This document shows, piece by piece, positions 24,139-39,861 of a stretch of DNA of 64,000 nt. The stretch is from contig CM035313.1 of the NCBI GenBank assembly GCA_002900995.3, positions 1,612,001-1,676,000 of the forward strand, in the 5' to 3' direction. Below the pieces are notes generated by a model. That model was not told the DNA's origin, did no database searches, and worked only from the letters and a program-made list of their open reading frames with translations. This DNA is from Ganoderma boninense. Taxonomy: Eukaryota; Basidiomycota; Agaricomycetes; Polyporales; Polyporaceae. The translations under genes were made by a program, and so were the position numbers. Numbering within the stretch: position 1 is the first letter of the stretch; every line of letters starts with the position of its first letter.

Positions 24139-25335
24139 ATGTCGCCGTCCAAGGAGCCCAACCCCTTTGCTCCAGTCGGCCGTCAACTCATCGTCTTCGA
24201 CTTTGACTGGTCCGTCCGGCTGCTAATCCTGGTGTCTCCTCTCGACCTTTCGGCCTGACTAACATCACGCAGGTCGCTTGCGGATCAAGACTCAGACAGA
24301 TGGGTCCTAGAGGTTCTAGCCCCCAAACTTCGCCAGAAGATGAAGGACCTCAAGAAGGACGTCCAGTGGACCGATCTTGTGTGAGATGAAATTTTTTCAA
24401 ACATCGTCGGTGGCCTGACAACCCAAGTGCAATGACTCTCAAAGATCTGCATGGGCTCGGGGGTACCCGGGAGCAGATCGAGGAGGCTCTCCGTGTCATG
24501 CCTTTCGTTAGTACCAAATATACGAACGACGCCGGCACGCGGTGCTCACGGTTGCCTGTAGCACCCAGCCATGGTCCGAGGCGTCTCGGCTCTCAAGGCG
24601 AGGGGAAAGACCTCGTTCTTCTGCCTCTCGAACGCGAACATCATCTACATCACCACAATCCTTAAAGTTAGTCCTCTTGCCGCTGGCCGAGCCTCGCCTG
24701 CCCACACGCTCACCGCCGCCCCTTACACACAGGCAAAGGGCCTCGACGATCTCTTCGACGAGATCGTCACCAACCCCGCGGAATGGGACGCATCCGGCCT
24801 CCTCAAACTGCGTCGCAGGATAGATCCCTCCGGCCCGCAGCACGCCTGCCAGGTGGGATGCAGCCCGAACATGTGCAAAGGTCAGTGCGTGTGGGCAGAT
24901 GTGGGTGTCTGGCCGGGCGATCCCAACGTCATGCCTTGGCCCCCATCACCGGCATCTCATCCGCATGTGCATTCGAGCCGCTGCTGACTGGGCGACGTGT
25001 TTTCTCGGCCCGGCCGTCGCGCAGGTGACGAGCTCGATGCGTTCCTGAAGAAGCACCAGCCCGACTTCGACCGTGTCATTTACGTCGGCGACGGGGCCAA
25101 TGACTTTTGCCCAGTCCTCAGGATGCGCAAGTAAGCTCGGCGATCGTACACGGCCATGCGGTGTCGCGCTAACAGAGCTGACGGCTATCAATCCAGACAA
25201 GACGTTGTGTTTTGCCGTCGCTACCGCGGCTTGTATAACCTCATCAAGGAATACGAGGACGAAGGCCGCCTCCATCCAAGAGTTGAGTATTGGACGGGAG
25301 CCTGGGAAGTCGAGGCACTTCTCGACCAACTCTGA
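24139..25335 (+). CDS. HAD-superfamily phosphatase, PHOSPHO1/2-like
   Basis: The start at 24139 gives MSPSKEPNPFAPVGRQLIVF, then the motif I aspartates in DFDWSLADQDSDRW. Motif II is represented by FFCLSNANIIYI, and motif III by VIYVGDGANDFCPVLRM followed by QDVVFCRRYRGLYNLI. A cysteine-rich insert (CQVGCSPNMCKG) sits in the cap region. It ends at TGA 25333-25335. This arrangement fits the PHOSPHO1/PHOSPHO2 branch of HAD phosphatases, which act on phosphoethanolamine/phosphocholine or pyridoxal 5'-phosphate; the substrate cannot be told from sequence. A soluble cytosolic enzyme is expected. Several small introns, all joinable in frame. Confidence 0.87.
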
Positions 25336-26286
25336 GATGAAAGGGGGCCGCGAAGCACCACACGAGGACATATGGAGAGCAAAGCAAAATCAGTCTAGAC
25401 TATGTAGTGTATTGTAGCCAAACTCGCTCAACCGAGATGGGGCACTGTCCAGCCGTGTCCATCATATGCACCACTCAAATGCATTCATCCGTCCTTGTGC
25501 CTTTCGCATGCAGTGCCGCCTGCACAATGGCTGGGAAGAGAGGACAACAGAAGGAGAACATCGGAATTTGCGAGTGGACTTCCGTAACATATCGATTGAA
25601 AGAATCTCCGAGTGTTCACGAAGTCCATGGATACCTACCGACATCAATCAGACAAGGCCGCGTACGGGCACTGTCGGCCGGACATTGTCGAGACGGTTGA
25701 CCGAAAAAGAAAAGAAAGATATCATTGATCAAGTGGCGAGAAAGTGCAAGCGATGTATATATCGTTGGGGGGATGGTGGCGTGGGTCGGAACGTGCGAAG
25801 ACACGTGTGCGCATTTATAGACATTGAGCGTAGACGGCGAGAGACCTTGCGGCGTGATATCAAACAAACATGGGCATCGGGAACGGAACGGGGTGGGGCG
25901 CAGGCATTGCAAGGACATTGGAAGGGTGAGAGTGACGGAGCGATGAAGAACGCGGAGGACGTGTGTAGACCAGCAAGCAGTTGTGGGTGTATGCGCGTAA
26001 ACGCGAACCATAGCGTGGGGGCGAGAAGAAAAAGTGAAATGCCAAGTGCAAACAAAGTACATGGGGCGCGGCAATAGAAACGGAAATGTTTGGAAGTGGA
26101 AGTGCATGTGGACGGGAGGGGTGCGTGCGTACCAAGCAGCTGATACACAAACCCCCGGCCATTCCACACGGAGAACCAATAGTCCTTTGGCCGTCAGACC
26201 CGCCGGCTTGGAAAGGAGTCACCGACAGAATGAACATGCAGACTGTCAGGCGTCCAGATCGACAAAAAAACTGGCTCAGGAGTCGT
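25336..26286. other. Convergent intergenic region, phosphatase to Yak1
   Basis: Two genes end towards each other across 950 bp. Overlapping frames on both strands (25466-26077 plus; 25616-26179 minus) have no domain and mirror each other's open stretch, so they are treated as chance. Confidence 0.4.
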
Positions 26287-30496
<4,210 letters not shown>

Positions 30497-30832
30497 GTAA
30501 AGCGGAAAAGCTTGGACTACAGAAGAGAACGACTCCGGTGTGGAGAGGCTGGTGGTGGTCGGGACGGGGGTTGGCGGGTGTGTGCGGTGTGGACGAGGAG
30601 GCTCAGGTCGAAGATGGATGATGAGCGAAGGGCAACGAGGACCCGATCATGCGAGCGCCGAGCGCAGCCGGGCCAAGATCCCACTCAAATGACTTGTCCC
30701 CAACCAACACATCACATCGATTTCTTATCGACTCCAGAACATACACCCCTCGTACACATACACCGCCGTCCTGCTCCTGTTACATCCTACACTACAGCCC
30801 TCGTCCGAGCACACCCAACGCCGCCGGTCGCC
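30497..30832. other. Upstream region of yak1 and 3' side of the PAC4-like gene
   Basis: 336 bases between the yak1 start codon and the stop of the next minus-strand gene. The yak1 promoter must lie here. No coding signal recognised. Confidence 0.45.
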
Positions 30833-31567
30833 TCAACCCGACTCGTCAGATTCCGCCTTCAAAACTTCCACTGCCGCCCGCTCGATCGCAAGCAGCAGCC
30901 TGCCCTCCTGCCCCATCGACCCCAGCGATGGCGGGATATCAATTGAGAGGAAGATCTGTTTCTTGAAACGACGCGCTGCCAGCCCCGGAATTGCCGACCA
31001 TTGCAACATGTGCCAGTGGGCGGCGGTAACGTAGTTACAATAGCCACGGTCAGTGCGGGTTTCGCGTGCATGACAGAAAAGACGGGGAATATCACCGAGA
31101 CGCTGTGCCATCGCCAGTGAGGCATCTGAGCCCGAAGAACGATACAGCGAAGTCGCCGCGGGGGGCGTGCCTGACTAGAGCAGCAGGACGTGCGGTGCAA
31201 GGACGGCAGCATGTGTGAGTGCGCATTCAGCCAAGGCCAATCCAGAACGGTAGACCCATCGCTGGGAGCAAACCTGCGAGGTGACTGGACTCACAGTATC
31301 TCGTGGCGGCATCGCGCACGACCAATCCTTTGCAAGGGCGCCCTGTAAAGGTGCTTTCTGAACGTCTTGGGCCTCCACCTCTGTCGTGCCCACCCAGAGC
31401 ATGCATGTGCCGACCAGACGCGTGATTTGAACGGCGAGAGGTGGAAGAGCGGGTTCGGTAGGCGGGAAGTATCGGGTGTCAACGCGAATGCGAGGCTGCA
31501 TTGTCGTCAAGGGCGGGCTGAGGCGGAGGTCGGGAGGGACGTGTGTGGTCAAGCTTGGATCAGGCAT
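30833..31567 (-). CDS. Proteasome assembly chaperone 4 (PAC4/PSMG4)-like protein
   Basis: Two or three exons join in frame. Exon 1 from 31567 includes PLAVQITRLVGTCMLWVGTT and KAPLQGALAKDWSCAMP. The donor GTGAGT near 31288 and an acceptor CTCTAG near 31177 keep the frame into TSLYRSSGSDASLAMAQRLA. A further intron leads to ARRFKKQIFLSIDIPPSL and RLLLAIERAAVEVLKAES, with TGA at 30833-30835. A beta strand with LWVG, a mid-protein S/T-rich loop followed by A..L.KRF.KQ.FLS, and a C-terminal E..L..E long helix match PAC4, which pairs with PAC3 to guide assembly of the 20S proteasome alpha ring. The match is from pattern recall, so the name is probable and not certain. Confidence 0.72.
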
Positions 31568-31686
31568 GGACTCAGAAGTGGACCCTGGTGGACCCCGCCA
31601 TTTCGGTGGCGCCCGGCGTGGACTTGGTAGCCGAGCGTCGACACGGACAGGGGACCAACCACATCTCTCTTGCCATCCACCAGCCT
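31568..31686. promoter_or_regulatory. Very short divergent promoter, PAC4-like and GRF genes
   Basis: Only 119 bases separate the two start codons, which point outward. If the GRF gene starts upstream at 31543 the genes would overlap head to head; the 31687 start avoids this. Confidence 0.45.
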
Positions 31687-34175
31687 ATGTCCCAGGACTC
31701 CGACAAACCTGTGCACGCCTTTTGTAGAGACACTGCACCTGTCAATTCCCAAGGAGAGGTTATCTGCTATCACGACGAACGAGCCCGTTTGCGCACCAGT
31801 TCTACTGCCTTAAACCCCGGCCGGTGAGTGCTTAACCATTCGACCATCCTTTCCAATATGCGTCGCTTACATTCAATTTACAAGAGAGTTCTTTGTTTGC
31901 GACAAGGAGAAAGACGACCCGGACAAATGCCGTTTCTTTGGTCAGTGCTCCCCTACTGTGACCGCTTGACCCATGTCCTTGAACCGCGTCCCTACAACCT
32001 ATCCGCATTCCATGTGCGACTCAGCTTCTTCGTTCCTTTGCCTCTCCCCGTAAGGCATTCTTTGACCGTCCTGTTCATCACCCTCACGAGGGTCCTGTCG
32101 CCTCCGGCACCACGCCGTGAATGTGTTCAGACATGGATAGAGGTTTAAAGACATACGCAGAATTCATGTCGCCCGCATGTCCTGGGAGAACAACTACTTC
32201 TATGCATGCAATTTGTGCAGAAGGTTGCCTAAGATGGGAGAGCTGGCGGCTCAAGAGAGAGATATCGCAGCGAGGCATGCATGGACATGGGTCGAGCGAG
32301 AAAGTGATTACCGACTAACCCCATTTCCTTCGGTCACAGTCTGGGCAGACGATCGCGGTGTTTGCTCAGCTAGAGAGTCGAGACGGAGACTCATGAACAC
32401 TTCCGCGAATACGCAGGCAACCACGCCCACGCGGCCCTCCCAAGCTCAACGGGCCCAAATGGCGCGCTCACCTGACACACCCATCTCCCCGCAGAAGCGA
32501 CGGAGAAGCGTTAGCCCTCCACCCCCCTTCCCTCCTGCTGTCAATGCTTTGACTCCGAAGCAAAGACGCTTGAACGTCTTCAAGAGCACTCCGCAGAGCC
32601 TTGCGGCACGGAAGGCCGCTATTGCAGCTGCACTGAGGCCGCCATCCCAAGGTTCTGAGGCGCGAATAAAGAGTATTGAAGATGAACTTGCTGCCGTCGC
32701 TCGGGAACAGCAGAGGCCGCATTCAGGTGACCGGCAGCTCCCTCAAACGCCAACCTCTCCCAGCGCATCCTCCCTGAAGGACATCCAAGGAACCCAAAGC
32801 CAGCCGAGTTCTGATGGTAGTTCTACGGCCGTTCCGCCCCCATCCTCGCCCTCGCCCTCTCCCGCGAAACAAAACGGGAGTTCTGTGCGCAGGCTGGCGA
32901 TTCCAGTGCTCCCTGCTTCCCTGCGGAAAGCTCCATCTTCCCCTGGCATTCAATCAGAGGCTGCATACTCCATCACGGACGAAGTCCGCCAGGCAGACAT
33001 GGAAGACGACGAGATAGAAGACGCAGTGTGGGTTGACCCCGAGGCCAACCTAGAAGACAAGCAGATCCAGACCGACCCGATCGAGGACGACGAGGAGTTC
33101 GACGAATACGGGACATGGAGCTCGCAGCCCTCGCGCGCCGTAATGAGCTCCCCGACCTCCTCCATCCCTTTCACTCTCCCGGCAACGATGATGGGCGTCC
33201 ATGACGACGATGAGGTCTACTGGGGCCCTGGGGCGTCGGCCTCGGGCCTCACGCAGTTGCAGGAGCCTGGGCGCGTGTCCGGCTCCTTACCGGCTAGCCG
33301 TCCGCCTCAGACTCCGAGCTCCCGGCGGGCGGGTTCCTCGCGTGCTTATGCTTCCGGTGGGAATGCGAGCGAGGTCGACAGCGGGGCACGTAGCATGACC
33401 AGCTCGCTTCTCACCCCGCCCGGGAGCGTGCAGAGGGACCACCAGCATGCAGAAGATGGGGCATCTTCTTCGACGAGTCGACGCGGCCGAGACACTAGCA
33501 TAAGCGGCCCCCTTCTTCGCGGGAGCCCAAGACAGGGCCGAGGGCTGGACGAGTCCCCCTCGCCAGCGCCCTCGCGCTCGTTCGCGAGCGGCCGCGAGCG
33601 CTCGCAGTGGCAGATGATCCAGGACGACCCGGTGCGCGTGCAGTGTATTCCGTGTCGAGTGTTTGCAGAAGTTCTGACGGAATGCCTCTTTGCTTCTTTG
33701 GCTGTTTTGCTATTTCGCCTTTGCCTCCGTGCCGTCTCTCCATCTGCACTTTCGGTGGGGTGTGCATATGCGCGTGCAGGAGAACCCCTTCCACGAACGC
33801 GCTGCTGCGCTTCGCGGGGGTTCCCAGACGCAGGCATCGCCCGCGGTCGATGCGGCTTTGGGGGCTGGAAAAGGCGAGGGTCTGCTGGGCCCGCTCTCTG
33901 CTGACCGCGTCGAGCAGCAAATCGCTTCCCTGGCGAGCCTGCCGGAATACATCCGAAAGCTTGAGAGAAGAGAGCGGGCAGCGCTGAAGAGCGCGGAAGT
34001 GAAGGCCAAAAAGATCGCCCAACTTGAGGAAGAAGTGCAGCGGTGCGTGTTGGGTTGCATGTGGGACGGGGTCACCTGTTTGCTGACGACTGCGCTGGAT
34101 GTTGTGCGTGCTAGGCTGAGGAGCACCAATCGCACGCTGGAGGAAACAGTCGCTGCGTTGGAAGCCCGAAGATGA
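31687..34175 (+). CDS. GRF-type zinc-finger protein with disordered middle and C-terminal coiled coil
   Basis: Exon 1 from 31687 includes VICYHDERARLRTSSTALNP. A second exon gives EFFVCDKEKDDPDKCRFF and a third begins VWADDRG. Together these form a GRF finger (C-H..-GR.F..C....-C.FF.W.D), a fold that binds single-stranded DNA or RNA in proteins such as Top3alpha, NEIL3 and APE2. About 400 residues of Ser/Pro-rich disordered sequence with acidic patches (DMEDDEIEDAVWVDPEANLE) follow. After an intron at about 33635-33778 comes a helical C-terminus with ADRVEQQIASLASLPEYIRK and a coiled coil, ending LEETVAALEARR (TGA 34173-34175). A role in DNA repair or recombination is an inference from the GRF finger only. 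Confidence 0.8.
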
Positions 34176-37100
34176 TGGCGTTTGTACCGTCAAACGCTTT
34201 GCGGCAACTTCCACCCCACCTTTCGACCAGCTCTTGTAAAACCATCCCGAGTCCACTGCTGTGCTGTTATTCGTACTCGTCACTTCTGTTGAAGCTTCGC
34301 GATCCTAAGTATTTCTCTTGGCTCTCTGTGTACCTCATCTGCTCCGTTGCTTTCCGTGTTGTCCGATCGCATTCCACGTTCTATATTAATGAAGGAACGG
34401 ATAGTCGCTGTCTTTGCTTGTTCGCTGTTTCCTCTCTCTCGGGTCTCCAATGCGGGGTATCTGGCTTCTCCGGCGGCTTTTTCTCCCTCCCCGTCGGGTC
34501 TCCCCACGATTCCAAGGCCGCTCTCCAGATCCCTGGAGTCGGTTATCGTCCGTGTGGAGGAGGGAGGCGGCATACGGGCGCCGCTTGTCGTTATTTGGAT
34601 GGAGGGTCTCTTAGTTATTCTTGCTATGTGCTTCTTGTGTACTCGCTCTGCTCATGTGCTCGTCGGTCTCGGAATCGAACCTCATTCGACAGCATTCTGT
34701 GCGGTTGCTGCCGTCGAACCTTTCCCGTGCGGACTGGGTGCACGATCGGCGGTCCCGTTTCCCCCGCAATCTCAGCGTGAACCCAAGCGACAATTGATAC
34801 CGCTCGGCCGAGACGGACCCATGCAAATTACGCCCAAGAGCCCAATGACCACCATCAGGATCCTGTTCGATGATATGACAGGAACTTTTAGGTGCCGTTG
34901 GCCAGCTGAGGCCATCATAGGAAGGCACTGGCAAAATGTCGCATCGCTCACCCATGTAGCCTCCGCGAATTTGCCGCGACGAGTTTGGCCAGTCATAAAT
35001 GCCGGAATGAAACGCATCAGCGACCGACAGGCAACGTTACGGGGTGAATCTGCGGGAGCGACAGGGTGCGCAGACTGGTGCGTCAATGAGTCCCTAGCAA
35101 TGGCTAAGTTTGTTCTCGCGTCGCCGAGTTATCCGCAACGCGCAGCGAACTCTACAATCGACAGACGAAACCTCCCACTACTGAGACCGAGTCAGATTCT
35201 ACCGCACACGTATCCTAGATCCGACGCACAGGAAGCTCTCGAGTGCACCCACCGGCGAGCTGTCATGTGTTGCGATTGAGGACGCATTAAGGGAGCACTC
35301 CGCACGGGGTTCCGTGCTTGGATTCGAGGAAAGGCACCGGCGAGCGGGCGGCCACTCGTCACAGAGTGTTCAGGGCCTTGCATTGACCTGCCAAGTCGCA
35401 GGTCATAGTGACTGGGATGTAGAAAGAGAGAGAGACCCCGCGGAGAGGTGTCATTCTGACCTTGCAAACAATCATGGAAAGTTTGGCGCGCCTCGAGGCC
35501 AACGAGGCATTTAGAGCAACAGAGCTGGTCTAGGTCACGCAATGACGCCCAGGAAACAGGTGGACAAGGTTAAAGTTCCAGTGCCTGTATACGGACAGGT
35601 CTGGCCGTGATCCATTGAAGTCGAAGTGTGGCTCGCATCACGTAGCGAACGAAGATAACCTCGTCGCCGCTCGACTCGTAAACCTTTATTTGACAAAAGG
35701 ATATGCAGACGAGGGGTGCCGAGCGGATCCCTGTACCTTGAACTCTTTAAGCAACCAGGACCATGCAATATGAGAACGCGCCCCCTGCGCAATTGAGCTT
35801 TACATAGATATTTAGAAGGCGAACGGCGTCCGAGGTTCCCGCCCCGATGCTACGTCATCCTGTAAGGGCAACCGCCCTCAAAAGTTAGCGGATGGTTCTC
35901 CGTGACAGTTGGACACAAGATACACGCGGTCGAGGAGGGGCAATTGGAAGATCGATGGACAGCCAAGCGATGCCTGACACCTTGAGCCTATGATCATCTC
36001 AGGGCCTTCACCGGCTTCCCTCGACTCAGATTTCGGCCGTGAGGCAAACTGACAGCCCACTAAGATCACACTCTGAGACTGAGCGAGTTCGACGCAGTTG
36101 ACAGGGGGGGTCGTTGTCAGGCGTGTGTGTAGATTCGACGGCGAAACCCCCCGTGGATCGTGGCCGTGCCTTCAGGAGGTGAAGGCGAGGACGACGGCGG
36201 GGGTCAACAAATTGAAGTTACTCTTCAGCTTCTCCCGCCCGTCTGTCAATGTTGTGTGCGAATGCTCGCCCCGCACTTCGACCGAGTTCGAGGTGCTGGT
36301 AGGCGTACTGAGCTGGGAAAAACGATCGGATTCATTTGTTCATGAGCCCCTCTTTTCGATGGACTTCAAGCGTTTGCTCACCTTGGCAATGGAGGGGGTA
36401 TAAAATTTGACCTTAAGTACTAACTAACCAGGAGACGGCATCCAATCGTTGAAGTCACCGTTCAATGGCTCTGGCCGCTACCCTGTGTGTTCGAGCTGAA
36501 TGTCGGAGAACAGACCTGCGAATCATATCAGAATACATTTCTAGACATCATCTTCAATGCAATAGCAGAGGCTTCTGGGTTCCTGGTTGAATACCGATCA
36601 CAGACGTCTTCATAATGAGACCTGGACGGACCGGGACCGTTCACTTCCCTATCACGAAGGCGATGTACTGCGTGCAGAAGAGGTTTTGCCGGAGTCGACT
36701 GCGGGCCTGCTCCCAAGCCGCAACCATATGGGCCAGTGAATAGCAAGAGGTAAGGCGCTCGATAAACGCCTAGTGCGGCCAAGCTCCACCCGGACTTCCA
36801 GGTTCGTATGTCTTCTCCAGGCACACCGATTCGCCACGGCCGACCATTATCGCCCACTCCCAGCCCAGCCACTGACAACGCGCTTTGTCAGGCCCCCAGC
36901 GATGCCGGGTAAGTCGGGGGAAGTAAGCGTGGGGACCCGCGGTAGGGCGAGCGGGACAAAGGGGGGCCGTAAGGTCGACCAGGCGTGGGCGTCGAAGACG
37001 ACGACGTCATTCACCGGGGCCGGAGTTGCTGCAAGCGGGGGGGCTTGCTCGAACCGGCAACTCTACGCCGTTCCTACGTCAAGTCTAAATAGCGGTGAAA

Positions 37101-38002
37101 GCCGGACGCGGCGCGATGCAGGAGGGCGTACTCACACACCTTCGGGAGCGACGCCTGGGAGCAGCGAGCTGGTGGGAACGCAGAGATATGCGTGGGATGC
37201 GGGCCAGAAGACGCATATGCCCCCATGGTCGCGAGACGATCTCCAGGACGCACGAGCAGATCACGACATGGACGTCGTGGCTGTTCGGCGACAGTAAGAT
37301 CCTCTACGCACTGTTCCGTCGCTTGCCCCTTAGGTCTTCTGACGGTGCATTGACCGGAGAACGGCTCGCGGTTCTCATGAGTGTGTTTGACGAAGCCGAA
37401 CAATGCGGTGACGGGATTGGAGGATTCACCTGCGGCAGCCGAGGGTGTGAGCGGGCAACGGTGGACACATAACGAGCAGTACGGCTGCCCGGTTCGTCTG
37501 CAAGGCGGCAACTTCGCAAACTCTATTCCGACCTTGATGTATTAGCGAATGCGGGGTGGGAGCGCACTATGTGCGATTGAGTCCTGGCAAAATTCGTGAT
37601 ATGAGCGGATGATACCGAGCGAATGCCTCATGTCCAGGGCACGAAGGGAGAGGAAGAATAAACACCGGGCACATCGAGCACATACTCATAACAAATAATA
37701 TCAACACAATGATCGTACAGAGTATGTACGCGGCGGGAACACTGTCCGCCCTGCCCGAGGCTGTTCCATATACAGCACGTGGGAGGGAGGTGTGAGGGAG
37801 TGATGTGCTACGTTCGACAGCACAGCGTAGTGTATAAACCTAACTGACGCTCAAACTGCCTGAACTGCAGAAGGGGTGCAAAGTGACGGGGGTTCGAAGA
37901 CGGATGCGTTCGGTGCAATCGTCCAGACGCTCCAGGCGGGCGAATAACAGCAGAAGCGCGATGAAGAAGCGAGCGAAGGGATGCGACGAGGCAACGCAAT
38001 GT
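34176..38002. other. Gene-poor stretch between GRF gene and conserved unknown
   Basis: 3.8 kb in which no reading frame resembles a known protein. The longest frame (34347-35279 plus, 310 codons) overlaps others, begins in the likely 3' untranslated region of the GRF gene and has near-random composition. A frame at 36773-37297 is Ser/Gly/Arg-rich and unrecognised. No terminal repeats or RNA genes were found by eye. Confidence 0.4.
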
Positions 38003-39861
38003 CTAGCAGAACACTCTGGCCAACCAGAGTTTTAATCTTGTCCACCAGCCGCCCTGGTAGCCGTCAATGCGGCGCTTAGGACCGAGCCACATGGACCCAG
38101 TGCCAACCGTAATCTCCTTCCGCCCTTCCTCACCCTGCCCCTCCTCCTCGTCCGCTAGCCGGCGGGACGCAGCGGCGACGGGGAACCGTGGGGCCGCGGT
38201 CTGTGCGATGAACGGAGGGAAGAGACTGAGCAGGCTCAAGAACTCAGGGTTCGGCAGGTCTGGCGCCGTCCACGTGCGTAGATAGCCGCCATCAGCTTCT
38301 ACGAAGTCGCAGTTCGCAGGCGCCGGAGGGAGGAGATCGTCGACTGCTAATGGGGTTGTGGGTGTGATTGGTTCGTCTGCCGCTGATGAGCCGGACGTAG
38401 AGAGGCCACTGGCCGCCGTCTTCGCCGACGAGTAAGAGGTCGAGAGAGCGGATGTATCCAAGAATGGGTCGCTGGGCGCCCGCGGACGCTTGGTCTGGGT
38501 CGTGGAGGCTATTGGTGGATGCTTGTGAGGACGCGTGGTAGGCGAACGTTCCCCGGAAGACAGGGGTTGGGATTGAGACCGGGAATGTATGGGCGACAAA
38601 GGTGTGAATGCGGGGTGCTGTGCGGGGCTATTTGTCGAGGGAGTGCGGCTGAGGGAGGTGGTCTCATCGAATGCGAGGACCTAGCACAAAAGATCATTCG
38701 GGTGTCAGGAGAGCAAGGTTATTGCAACTCGCTGCGGCCACTCACCCCCTTGAGCACGTCGATGACCTCGAGCATGAAATCTTTCCCGCTTAGGACGGAT
38801 TTTGCCGGGATGAGCTTAAACCGCGGGTGTAACGCGAGCACTCACCCAGATTCCTTGAACACGGCATCATCGATTTCCCACTCGATCCTATTTGGCCCCG
38901 CACCACCGAGTTCTTGCGGAACTACTTGGAGTCTCATGACCGCCCAGAGGCCATGGAAGAATGGCTTAGTGCCAGGCATGCCCATCGTACACCAAGTCCG
39001 AATGAACCGGTCCAGACGTTCGTAGCGTTCTTTCCTCGCGAGCTGTCCGTTCGGGTCCGCGCGTGAATGTGGCATCAGCGAGCCGCCGGGCTTGGTTGCA
39101 TTCAGATGCGCCTTGAATTCCACATCCCTCCGCGCGGTCACGCTAGCGTGATAGGCCGAACGGATGGAAGCTTGTAAACGTGCAAACGGGGCCCGCTGCG
39201 AGGGAGGAAGGGTAGCAAGCGTTTGCGTCATGCGTCTGCCGGCATCATCATCTTGTTGAAAATACCTATAGCCTTCTAAGCTATTACATCTACTTCTGAG
39301 AACGCAGGAAGAGACGCACCATGATCGGCAGTGCTCTGCGAACTCTTCTAGCTCACTCTGCATGGGCCGGGAAGAATTCTTCGGAGACATCATCTTGCTG
39401 GCACGACGGGTACGGGGACTGTACGGTGAGGTTGGGGAAGTGGGTGAAGTTATACGTGTTGGGGAGACTGGAGTAGGGGAGGGGAGGTCATAAAGGAGCG
39501 TGTCGGAGGCATCTTTCTGACCAAGTATCTGTGAATTCCTGATTGGCAGTTTGGTCCTAATGGGCAGCGGCGGAGGGCGCGGGCGCGGGGCCTCCAGCCG
39601 ATAGGCCGATGCAGACATAGGAGACAAAGGAGCACCTCGCGTGCGCCGAGAGTCCCGTGGCACCGACGACAAAGGACTCCTAGCAAGGCGGGAAGCTCGG
39701 GGATCGCCTGGACGGGGCCGGGGCGGAGAGATAAGGTGAGGTGGTCGGCTAGATGTGAGCCTGTTAGTGGGACAGAAAGGCGGAGTTGTCCATGCGACGC
39801 GGAAAATGCGTATGTGCGTCGGCGATGGAGAGGTGGGGGGCGAAGCAGAGGGGACCGCCAA
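38003..39861 (-). CDS. Conserved fungal protein of unknown function
   Basis: The N-terminal half is Pro/Ser/Arg-rich and disordered (repeated SPTSPTSPYSP-type text). A folded core follows: SELEEFAEHCRSW, then across an intron YFQQDDDAGRRMTQTLATLP, SQRAPFARLQASIRSAYHAS, HSRADPNGQLARKERYERLD, RFIRTWCTMGMPGTKPFFHG, LWAVMRLQVVPQELGGAG and RIEWEIDDAVFKESG, continued by GKDFMLEVIDVLKGV. A further disordered stretch ends in WLGPKRRIDGYQGGWWTRLK and a stop at 38003-38005. The core is rich in well-spaced Trp, Phe and Leu and looks like a globular helical domain; similar text occurs in other Agaricomycetes as far as I recall, without a named function. The start is uncertain; a further 5' exon between 39862 and 40031 is possible. 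Confidence 0.72.

Noticed and set aside
31543..31686. Longer N-terminus for the GRF protein
   Set aside because: It would overlap the start of the divergent PAC4-like gene; the 31687 ATG leads directly into the zinc finger region.
34640..34700. tRNA-like T-loop (GGAATCGAACC) on the minus strand
   Set aside because: The flanking bases do not form a T stem, and no acceptor stem, anticodon arm or A box can be drawn.
34347..35279. 310-codon frame after the GRF gene
   Set aside because: Random composition, no domain, starts in the probable 3' UTR, and overlaps another long frame.
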